Below, one piece after another: positions 57,563 through 64,000 of a stretch of DNA of 64,000 bases. The stretch lies in assembly GCF_014333525.1 (NCBI RefSeq), contig NZ_JACSCX010000001.1, positions 1,054,001-1,118,000 of the forward strand, read 5' to 3'. This DNA comes from Hymenobacter puniceus. GTDB taxonomy: Bacteria; Bacteroidota; Bacteroidia; Cytophagales; Hymenobacteraceae. The notes beneath the pieces were generated by a model. It worked only from the letters and a program-made list of their open reading frames with translations. It did not search any database and was not told where the DNA came from. Within the stretch, counting starts at the first letter, position 1, and each line of letters begins with the position of its first letter. Both the position numbers and the translations under genes were made by a program.

Positions 57563-57666
57563 TAAGAACGTCATGCCGAGGCGCAATTGAAGCAGCTAGC
57601 CTGAGTGGCCAATGATGCTACCATACTGGCGAGATGCTTCGGCTGCGCCTCGGCATGACGTTCTTA
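57563..57666. repeat. Palindromic intergenic repeat, family B copy 8
   Basis: TAAGAACGTCATGCCGAGGC and its complement form the outer arms; inner parts differ (CAATTGAAGCAGCTAGC against GCGAGATGCTTCGGC). It starts 14 nt after the transglutaminase stop codon. Confidence 0.9.
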
Positions 57667-57696
57667 TTCAATGCTCTTACCTACCCTTCAAATCAA

Positions 57697-57722
57697 AACG
57701 GCCGGAGTCCCCACCCCGGCCG
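57697..57722 (-). terminator. Terminator of the S41 protease gene
   Basis: On the minus strand CGGCCGGGG...CTCCGGCCG forms a hairpin followed by TTTTGATTT. It lies about 35 nt behind the stop codon. Confidence 0.68.
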
Positions 57723-57757
57723 CTTCGCAGTATAGATTTCCCCTAATTGTAATGTAC

Positions 57758-59440
57758 TTATTTCATGGACAGCTTTTGCATGGGATTGGCCGAACCATCA
57801 GCCATAGCCTGCACTGCCTGCTTCACCTCTGCATCCTGCTCACGCAAGCTGGCATAGTAAGCGGGCTTACCATACGCACTACGAGCAATATACGCTTTTA
57901 GTTGATTGCGAAGCAGTTCGGCGCAGCGACGCAGGTGCGTGGGGTTGGCCGGCATGCCATCCTTGGCTGCCACTTCGGCTAGTTCCTGGAGTTGCGCATC
58001 ACTGATGCGGAAGGTGGCCAGGTATTGCTCGGGGCGCAACGCCTCCAGCTCTGCTTTGTGGCTCTGGAAGTAATTCAGCGCAAATTCGCGCACCAGATTG
58101 TGGCTCTGCAGGCGGGTGTAGTAGGCTGAAAACGCCGTGGTGTCGCGCGGTACAAACAGGTCGGGCATGATGCCGCCGCCGCCGTACACGGTGCGGCCGT
58201 GCACCGTTTTGTAGCGCAGCGAATCCGCAAAATGGATGCTGTCGGCGTGGAATAGCTCACCGTGGCGCAACCGGTTCTGCAAATCCTGCTCGTAAGCGGC
58301 CAGCCCATGGCTATACGATTTCTGGATGCTGCGGCCTGAAGGCGTGTAGTAGCGCGCAATGGTCAGGCGTAGCTCCGAGCCGTCGTTGAGGGCAATGGGC
58401 TGCTGCACCAGGCCCTTGCCGAAGGTGCGGCGGCCCACCACCAGCGCCCGGTCGTGGTCCTGTAGAGCACCGGCTACCACTTCGGCGGCCGAGGCCGAGC
58501 CTTCATCCACGAGCACTACTAGCGGGCCTTCCTCAAACTCGCCCAGCACCCGCGAATAGGTTTGAGTGTCGTACTGGTCGCCCTTGCCGTCTGTGTACAC
58601 GATTTTTCGGGTGCCGCCGATGAACTCGTCGGCCAGCTTGGTGGCGCGGTCGAGGTAGCCGCCGGGATTGCCGCGCAAGTCCAGCACGAGGCCGGTCATG
58701 CCCTGGCGGCGCAGGTCGCCGAGCGCCTGCTTAAATTCGTCGTAGGTGCCGCTGGCGAAGCGGCTGATTTTGATGTAGCCGGTGGTAGCATCGAGCAGGT
58801 AAGCCACGTCCACCGAGTTGTTGGGGATTCGGTTGCGCACCAAGGCCACATTCAGGGGCTTGGCCACGGTGCGGCGGCGCAACTGCAGCACTACCTTGGA
58901 GCCCCGCGGGCCACGCAGCTTCTGAAACATCTGGTCGGTGCTGATATGCACACCCGATACCCGCTCGCCGTTCACGGCCAGAATTTTGTCGCCGGCCTGC
59001 AGGCCCGACTGCTCGGCGGGCCCGCCGCTGAGCGGTGCCACCACCGTTACGGTGTCATGGAAGATATTGAACTCCACGCCTACCCCGTCGAAGTCGCTCT
59101 GCAGAAAAGCTGAAGCCTGCTGCTGCTGCTTGGCCGGGATAAACACCGAGTGCGGGTCGAGCCGCTCCAGCATGCGCGCAATGGCGTAGTCGGAAAGCGC
59201 CTCGGCGTCTACAGAGTCCACATAGTCGCGGTCCACGTAGCTCAGAATTTCCTTGAACTTCAGATAGCCGCGCGCTGTGCCATCGGGGTTCTGGTCGGAG
59301 GGCCGAAACGGGTTGGCGCCCAGCAGCACGCCGCATATCAACGCCAAAGCCAGCAGAAACGGCTGCCGTGACCGGCGCCGTACAATAGGCACTTCGGGTG
59401 CTGAAAAAAGCACTGGCTTAAGCGGAGGCTTGACTGCCAT
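57758..59440 (-). CDS. S41 family peptidase (C-terminal processing protease-like) with PDZ domain
   Basis: This 560-residue periplasmic serine/lysine protease has an N-terminal anchor (about 28-42), then GYLKFKEILSYVDRDYVDSVD as start of the mature part and a PDZ domain (about 115-200). The S41 core carries the catalytic Ser in VDEGSASAAEVVAGALQD and Lys in RTFGKGLVQ. The catalytic Ser/Lys pair and neighbouring glycines are intact. It resembles CtpA-like tail-specific proteases. The C-terminal about 160 residues are helical and less conserved. Confidence 0.92.
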   Translation of the reverse strand: MAVKPPLKPVLFSAPEVPIVRRRSRQPFLLALALICGVLLGANPFRPSDQNPDGTARGYLKFKEILSYVDRDYVDSVDAEALSDYAIARMLERLDPHSVFIPAKQQQQASAFLQSDFDGVGVEFNIFHDTVTVVAPLSGGPAEQSGLQAGDKILAVNGERVSGVHISTDQMFQKLRGPRGSKVVLQLRRRTVAKPLNVALVRNRIPNNSVDVAYLLDATTGYIKISRFASGTYDEFKQALGDLRRQGMTGLVLDLRGNPGGYLDRATKLADEFIGGTRKIVYTDGKGDQYDTQTYSRVLGEFEEGPLVVLVDEGSASAAEVVAGALQDHDRALVVGRRTFGKGLVQQPIALNDGSELRLTIARYYTPSGRSIQKSYSHGLAAYEQDLQNRLRHGELFHADSIHFADSLRYKTVHGRTVYGGGGIMPDLFVPRDTTAFSAYYTRLQSHNLVREFALNYFQSHKAELEALRPEQYLATFRISDAQLQELAEVAAKDGMPANPTHLRRCAELLRNQLKAYIARSAYGKPAYYASLREQDAEVKQAVQAMADGSANPMQKLSMK

Positions 59441-59840
59441 AAGGCGCTGAGAGAGTAGAGGTTTGGGCTATAGAAACTACTTCTGGGTATGGACAGGATT
59501 TCAAATCTATTGAAACTTTTCCAAGAAAATCAGCTGCTACATGCAGCCATATGAATTATCCGATAACAGTACAATTTCTTCTTTATTTAGCGCAATATAT
59601 TCCCATTTTAGGTTGATTTCAGTGCAAATTCAAGTTTGATGTCTTTGCTTCTAAACGAAGGTATGTTTGTGATTATATGAAGATTAAATCTTTCGCTCAA
59701 TTGTACGAAATACTCGATGAGCCGGATTGACGATGCGCTGGGTAGCTAGTGGGCAGCAAGCCGGTTCCGGCAGCCTGTCGTATCTTTGCAAGGCTGGCAA
59801 CAGGTGTTGTCGGCTGCGTACTTTCTCCACTGTCTTCGTG
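59441..59840. other. AT-rich gene-free region upstream of ruvX and the S41 gene
   Basis: This 400-bp divergent intergenic region is noticeably poorer in GC than the surrounding genes, with several runs of A/T. It holds the ruvX -7 box at 59781-59788. No conserved open frame, RNA motif or hairpin was recognised. Confidence 0.55.
59781..59788 (+). promoter_or_regulatory. -7 box of ruvX-def
   Basis: TATCTTTG matches consensus and lies about 52 nt before the ATG at 59841. Confidence 0.55.
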
Positions 59841-60251
59841 ATGGGCCGTATTCTTGCCATCGACTATGGCCACAAGCGCGTAGGGCTAGCCGTCACGGAC
59901 CCGCTCCAGTTGATTGCCACCCCACTGGATACCATCCACAGCAAGGATTTGCTGGCTTACCTGAAAGCTTACCACCTGCGTGAGCCGCTGGCAGCGCTGG
60001 TGGTGGGCATGCCGCGCACGCTGCTCAACGAGGCCACCGACAGCACCAGTGCTGTAGTAGGCCTGCTGCGTACGCTACGCCGTGAGCTGCCCGAGGTGCC
60101 GGTGCACGAAATCGACGAGCGCTACACCTCGCGCATGGCGCACGCAGCCATGCTGGCCGGCGGACTGGGCAAGAAAGACCGCCGCGACAAAGCCACCGTA
60201 GACAAGGTGGCGGCTACCCTCATTCTGCAATCTTTCCTCGAATCCCGATGA
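59841..60251 (+). CDS. ruvX: Holliday junction resolvase RuvX (YqgF)
   Basis: This 136-residue RNase-H-fold nuclease is also linked to 16S rRNA processing. It has the conserved MGRILAIDYGHKRVGLAV start (catalytic Asp in DYG), ALVVGMPRTL, VPVHEIDERYTSRMA (catalytic Asp/Glu) and the DKATVDKVAATLILQSFLE end. The ATG at 59841 was chosen because the upstream frame contains the promoter. It overlaps def by 4 nt (ATGA). Confidence 0.94.
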   Translation: MGRILAIDYGHKRVGLAVTDPLQLIATPLDTIHSKDLLAYLKAYHLREPLAALVVGMPRTLLNEATDSTSAVVGLLRTLRRELPEVPVHEIDERYTSRMAHAAMLAGGLGKKDRRDKATVDKVAATLILQSFLESR

Positions 60252-60847
60252 TTTACCCTATAGTTGCGTTCGGCGACCCGGTGCTGAAGGCCCGCGCCAA
60301 AGACATTCCGGCCGACATGCCAGCCGCTGACCTCAAGCAGATCGTGCAGGATATGTACGACACCATGTACCACGCCCACGGCGTTGGGTTGGCCGCGCCA
60401 CAGGTTGGCAAAGGCATCCGGCTGTTCGTCATCGACTCGGAACCCATGATTTACTCGGAGGACGAGGAAACCGGCGAACCGCTGCCCGACGCGGAATTGG
60501 CCGTGAAGCGCGCCTTCATCAACCCCCAGATGGTGAGTGAGACCGGCGAGGAATGGGGCTTTGAGGAAGGCTGCCTGAGCATTCCGGGCGTGCGCGAAAT
60601 GGTGTACCGCCATGAAACCATTGTGATTCGCTACGAAGACGAGCAGCGCCAGGTGCACGAGGAAACCTTCTCGGGCATGACGGCCCGCGTGATTCAGCAC
60701 GAGTACGACCATCTGGAAGGTGTGCTGTTCACCGACAAGATTTCGGGCTTTAAGAAGCAGCTCATCAAAGGCAAACTCTCCCGCATCACGAAGGGTGATG
60801 TGAGTGCCGACTACCGCATGCGGTTCGTGGGCCAGGGCCGGCGGTAG
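60248..60847 (+). CDS. def: Peptide deformylase
   Basis: This Fe-dependent enzyme removes the formyl group from nascent proteins. The 199-residue protein has all three motifs: GVGLAAPQVG, EEGCLSIPGV (metal Cys) and QHEYDHLEGVLF (metal His residues). A moderately long acidic insertion (EDEETGEPLPDAEL) is common in Bacteroidota PDFs. The start ATG overlaps the ruvX stop, so the two are translated together. A 33-bp-arm palindrome starts at its stop codon. Confidence 0.96.
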   Translation: MIYPIVAFGDPVLKARAKDIPADMPAADLKQIVQDMYDTMYHAHGVGLAAPQVGKGIRLFVIDSEPMIYSEDEETGEPLPDAELAVKRAFINPQMVSETGEEWGFEEGCLSIPGVREMVYRHETIVIRYEDEQRQVHEETFSGMTARVIQHEYDHLEGVLFTDKISGFKKQLIKGKLSRITKGDVSADYRMRFVGQGRR

Positions 60848-60923
60848 AACATACGAACCTGAATACGCAAAAGGCCCACGGCATAGCGCTGTGGGCCTTT
60901 TGCGTATTCAGGTTCGTATGTTC
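60847..60923. terminator. Very long perfect palindrome/terminator at the def stop codon
   Basis: The arms 60847-60879 and 60891-60923 are perfect 33-bp complements around GGCATAGCGCT. The inner part AAAAGGCCCAC/GTGGGCCTTTT is a classical terminator stem; the outer extension (ACATACGAACCTGAATACGC) is unusual. Confidence 0.9.
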
Positions 60924-60961
60924 CGGGCAACGCTATGCGAAGCAAAATCTTTGTCCTACTG

Positions 60962-62050
60962 CTACGGCAGGTCGTTGAAGCTGAGCACTTTCACGCCGGG
61001 AGTTTCGCGGAGCAGCTGGCTTAGCAGTTGGCCGTGCGAGGCCCCGACGGCCACTACCACCCGGCGGGCACCCTGCTGGCGGGCCAGGCGCACCACGTTG
61101 GCGCACATGCCCTGGTTACGCAGCAGCCATTGCGCTTTCATACCTTTCACTTCTTCGGTAGGGAAGCCGGGCGCGCCGTACAGGGCCACTCCGCCGTAGA
61201 AATTGACGGGCTCATCTACCTGGGCATAGGCGGGCGCATTGAGGGCCTGATAGATGGCCAGCGGGGTGTTAGTGGCGGGTCCGTAGTTTTCGTAAGCGGC
61301 GTTGGCGGCTTTCATGCGGCGCCAGGTAGCGGCTTCCGCCGACGTGGAATCGACTTTGATGCGGGCCTGCAGGGCTGCTACCTGCTCAGCGGCCTGCCCC
61401 CAGGCAGTGCTCCAGGCAATATCGTAAAGCTGGCAGTCCATGGGGTACACCTGCGCGTGCTTCAGCTCATAGGCCAGTGGAAAGTAGATCTTGTGGTACT
61501 CGCTGGTGGTCCGCACGAGCCGGCGCTGCCGCAACGAGTCGGAGCCGCCGAATACAGTGTTGAAGTAGGCTAGCTCCTGCGTGCCGAAGCGGGGCTTCAT
61601 TTCCTGGTGAAGAAGGTAGAGTTGGTACTCGGCATTAGCTCGGTCGAAGCCAAGCACGTAGCTGCGCGCCAGGTCCATGCGGGTTTTGTGGTAGTAGGGG
61701 AAACCGGCCAGCGCCTGCCGGGCTTTTTCCATCTGGTGCGGAGCCAACGGCCGGGCTTTGGGGCTGCGCTGCTGCACGAACCGTTGGCGAGGCATGAACA
61801 TCCGGGAAGCGTAGTTGTCGGCGGGCAGCTGCTGAAGCTCCGTGGCCGAGGTGTACTCGCCGAAAATCATATCGGGCTTGTAGGCTTTCAGCTTCTCGAC
61901 AATGGGCCGGTAGTTGGCTGCGGGGCCGGAATTGACGTGCGAGGAAGCCACCACCACCACTTCGAGCGGTGCAACAGATTGGGAACGGGCGGCCAGGGGC
62001 AGCACCAGCAGCAGGCAAAACAGCAGGTAGCGGAGCGGGGAAAGCAGCAT
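60962..62050 (-). CDS. DUF5694 domain-containing secreted protein
   Basis: This 362-residue exported protein has a signal peptide (YLLFCLLLVLPLAARSQ). The core resembles DUF5694, distantly related to the TraB/ChaN/Tiki group: VVVVASSHVNSGPA near the start, EKLKAYKPDMIFGEY, and the late VVVAVGASHGQLLSQLL. The His in SSHVN and the Glu in FGEY would be metal or catalytic residues in Tiki-like proteins. The function is unknown. The start was set at 62050 since the upstream frame lacks a signal peptide. Confidence 0.75.
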   Translation of the reverse strand: MLLSPLRYLLFCLLLVLPLAARSQSVAPLEVVVVASSHVNSGPAANYRPIVEKLKAYKPDMIFGEYTSATELQQLPADNYASRMFMPRQRFVQQRSPKARPLAPHQMEKARQALAGFPYYHKTRMDLARSYVLGFDRANAEYQLYLLHQEMKPRFGTQELAYFNTVFGGSDSLRQRRLVRTTSEYHKIYFPLAYELKHAQVYPMDCQLYDIAWSTAWGQAAEQVAALQARIKVDSTSAEAATWRRMKAANAAYENYGPATNTPLAIYQALNAPAYAQVDEPVNFYGGVALYGAPGFPTEEVKGMKAQWLLRNQGMCANVVRLARQQGARRVVVAVGASHGQLLSQLLRETPGVKVLSFNDLP

Positions 62051-62247
62051 AACGAAAGAGAAAGGGAGTTGAGGCGGTAGAACTGATTCAAAGGTGCAGG
62101 CCCGGACGCCCGGCCGGAACTTTATTATCTCAACCACCCAAAACCAGCTGCCAACTCCCAACCAGCCCACCTAAGGCCCGCCAGCCCGATTCACAGGCTG
62201 AACTGGCGGGTTCACATAATAAACTGCGTCTGCCGGGCTGCTCCTGC

Positions 62248-62255
62248 TACTTTTA
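62248..62255 (+). promoter_or_regulatory. -7-like box 4 nt before the LytS-like kinase gene
   Basis: TACTTTTA is one base off consensus, followed by GGAC and ATG. A leaderless mRNA is possible. Confidence 0.4.
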
Positions 62256-62259
62256 GGAC

Positions 62260-63276
62260 ATGACGAAACGCCAAACCATCGGGCTGCACCTGCTCTGCTG
62301 GACGCTGTGGGCCGGCTACATCGGCCTGGGCCTCTACTTTGATAAGGCCAAGCCGGAGCGAGCCATCCTCACGGGCACCATCCTGCTGGCCGAGTGCGTG
62401 GAGTTTTACCTGGGCTATCTGTGGGTGTTTCCGCGCTACCTGCGGCGCGGCAAACTGCCGCAACTGCTGCTGGGCGTAGCCGGCATCATGGCCACGTTCA
62501 TTGCGTTGCGCTATCTGCTGGAACAGGTGCTGCTGCCCGCCACGTTGGGTTTCGGCAACTACAGTTCCGACACGCCGGCCAGCGCGTACGTGCTGGAAAA
62601 TCTGTACTGGGGCACCTCGTACATCGTGCTGAGCGCGGCTGTGTGGGGGCTGGAAAACGCGTTTCGGCGGGAACGGGAGCACCAGCAGCTACAGCAGGAG
62701 AAAACCCGGGCCGAGCTGGCCTTCCTCAAAACCCAGATCAACCCGCACTTCCTCTACAACACGCTCAATTACCTCTACGCCGAAGCCTATCTGGTGTCGG
62801 AGCCGCTGGCCGACGCGGTGCTGCGCCTCTCCGACCTGATGCGCTACATGCTCACGGAAAGCCCCGACGGCACGGCCAATCTGCAGCATGAGGTGGATTA
62901 CCTGCACAACTATCTGGCGCTGCACCGGTTGCGGTTCGAGGACCGGTTCTTTGTGGAGATGGACGTGCAGGGCCCGCTTGATGGGCAGCGGGTAGCGGCG
63001 CTGCTGCTGATTCCGTTCGTGGAAAACGCCCTCAAGCATGGCGTCACCAGCCGGCCCGAGTGCCCGGTGCGCATCAGTTTGCGCCTGCTGGCGCCCCGAC
63101 AGCTGCAGTTTGAGGTGCACAACCACATCAGCCAACACCAGAAAGACCATACCACCGGCATCGGGCTGGCCAATATCCGGCGGCGGCTGGAGTTGCTCTA
63201 CCCCGGCCGGCACCGGCTGGAAATCCGGAACGACGGCACCACGCACCACACCCGGCTGGAGCTGGAACTGGGCTGA
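62260..63276 (+). CDS. Sensor histidine kinase, LytS/YehU family
   Basis: This 338-residue inner-membrane histidine kinase has four N-terminal helices (about residues 8-140) and no extracytoplasmic domain. A short coiled coil (REREHQQLQQEKTRAELAFLK) follows. The His_kinase domain carries the phospho-acceptor His in QINPHFLYNTLNYLY, and an HATPase end has FVENALKHG (N box) and TGIGLANIRRRLELLYPG (G box). The signal is unknown. It probably phosphorylates the LytTR regulator encoded 111 nt downstream. Confidence 0.92.
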   Translation: MTKRQTIGLHLLCWTLWAGYIGLGLYFDKAKPERAILTGTILLAECVEFYLGYLWVFPRYLRRGKLPQLLLGVAGIMATFIALRYLLEQVLLPATLGFGNYSSDTPASAYVLENLYWGTSYIVLSAAVWGLENAFRREREHQQLQQEKTRAELAFLKTQINPHFLYNTLNYLYAEAYLVSEPLADAVLRLSDLMRYMLTESPDGTANLQHEVDYLHNYLALHRLRFEDRFFVEMDVQGPLDGQRVAALLLIPFVENALKHGVTSRPECPVRISLRLLAPRQLQFEVHNHISQHQKDHTTGIGLANIRRRLELLYPGRHRLEIRNDGTTHHTRLELELG

Positions 63277-63387
63277 AATCCTGGATATTTTCTGACGACG
63301 GGCCCTGCAAAAGGCACGGAGGAAAGCGTGGAGGGCGCAGCGCGGTTCTGCCGGCTATATTGCAGCTTCCACCTGCTGCCCGCCGCT

Positions 63388-64000
63388 ATGCTCCGCTGTA
63401 TTGCCGTTGATGACGAAGCCTACGCCAGCCGGCTGCTGGCCGCTTACATTCAGAAAATTCCGGGCCTGGAGCTGGCCGGCACCACCACAAACCCCATTGA
63501 GGCGCTGCAATGGGTGCAGGAAGGCCGCGCCGACCTCGTGTTCCTGGACATTCAGATGCCTGAACTGACGGGCCTGCAATTCCTGCGTCTGTGCGGCAGC
63601 CGCTGCAAAGTCATCCTCACCACCGCCTACCCCGAATATGCGCTGGAAGGCTACGAGCACGACGTAATCGACTACCTGCTCAAGCCCATTGCCTTCGACC
63701 GGTTTCTGCGGGCCGTGCAGAAAGCCCAGGCCTTGCTGGCGCCGCAGCTGCCGGCCGTGGCGGCCACGCCACTGTCCGTAGCTGCGGCACCAACGGCTCC
63801 GGCCAATGACTACCTGTTCGTAAAAGGTGAAAGCAAGAACAAGTTTCTGCGCGTTAGCCACGCCGACATTCTCTATGCCGAAGCCCTGGGAAACTATGTG
63901 ACGCTCTTCGTGGCGGGCCAGCGCCTCACTACCTACCAGACGCTGAAGGAACTGGCCGCGCAGCTGCCGCAGCCCCCGTTTCTGCGCGTGCATAAGTCGT
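63388..64000 (+). CDS. LytTR family response regulator (partial, cut by the right edge)
   Basis: This two-component regulator has a receiver domain (residues 1-120) and the beginning of a LytTR DNA-binding domain (about 145 onward). The phosphoacceptor Asp lies in LVFLDIQMPELTG, the acidic pocket in AVDDEAYAS, and the switch residues in ILTTAYPEYALEG and DYLLKPI. The LytTR part starts at YLFVKGESKNKFLRVSHADILYAEALGNY (cited by its key ILYAEALGNYV). About 204 residues are visible; the C-terminal end lies outside the window. It is expected to bind a direct repeat upstream of its target. Confidence 0.93.
   Translation, partial: MLRCIAVDDEAYASRLLAAYIQKIPGLELAGTTTNPIEALQWVQEGRADLVFLDIQMPELTGLQFLRLCGSRCKVILTTAYPEYALEGYEHDVIDYLLKPIAFDRFLRAVQKAQALLAPQLPAVAATPLSVAAAPTAPANDYLFVKGESKNKFLRVSHADILYAEALGNYVTLFVAGQRLTTYQTLKELAAQLPQPPFLRVHKS

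Overview
The window comes from a GC-rich member of the Bacteroidota, most likely Hymenobacter or a close relative in the Cytophagales. The evidence is the TAnnTTTG -7 promoter boxes, type IX secretion (T9SS) C-terminal domains on two secreted proteins, a BshC bacillithiol enzyme, the L28/L33/DUF4295/FtsY/RimO neighbourhood, DUF3575, DUF5522 and GEVED domains, a LytS/LytTR pair, and several families of palindromic repeats between genes. It is ordinary chromosome: no rRNA, tRNA, CRISPR array, transposase or phage gene was seen. Taxonomy is inferred; no search was run.

Layout. 1-7.9 kb: the tail of a cut-off gene, a patatin-like lipase, an SDR-type threonine dehydrogenase, DUF3891, a LolA-like secreted protein, a YihY membrane protein, two DUF3575 barrels and a duplicated-domain secreted protein. 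8-16.5 kb: rlmN, a thioesterase, then a tightly coupled run mnmD / hypothetical / DUF2157 / GDYXXLXY / four-helix membrane protein, exbD, 5-formyl-THF cyclo-ligase with a coupled hypothetical gene, and a carboxypeptidase-regulatory-like protein. 16.5-24 kb: bshC, rimO, ftsY, DUF4295, rpmG, an inserted Xaa-Pro aminopeptidase, rpmB and a tiny DUF5522 gene. 24-34 kb: DUF2314, ornithine aminotransferase, three tandem short lipoproteins, hemB, a GNAT enzyme, an APC permease, a CDF transporter, a GH1-like hydrolase and a single-HKD PLD enzyme. 34-49 kb: a PA14/ricin/T9SS protein, ogt, an esterase, a TPR protein, a DUF6089-like barrel, an M4 protease, two SDRs, ATP-grasp, an M20 amidohydrolase, PAP2-like and phytanoyl-CoA dioxygenase-like genes. 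49-64 kb: a WG-repeat protein, two TonB-like genes, HMG-CoA reductase, two paralogous lipoproteins, homogentisate dioxygenase, transglutaminase, an S41 protease, ruvX-def, DUF5694 and a LytS/LytTR system cut by the right edge.

How genes work together. The clearest functional block is translation and protein targeting (rpmB, rpmG, DUF4295, ftsY, rimO, with rlmN and mnmD nearby). ruvX-def, the cyclo-ligase pair and the mnmD-to-13281 run are joined by short overlaps and are probably operons. Most other genes are single units.

The least explained material is (a) the membrane operon 11037-13281, whose last protein carries a COX1-like HxTYFV motif without the haem ligands; (b) the trio of short lipoproteins 26392-27888, at least the first two with their own promoter; (c) the repeats: eight copies of one ~100-bp palindrome, each just downstream of a gene, and others that have supplied new C-terminal residues to neighbouring proteins; and (d) genes whose -7 box lies only 4-5 nt before the start codon, which implies leaderless mRNAs. 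No complete new defence or mobile system was identified.
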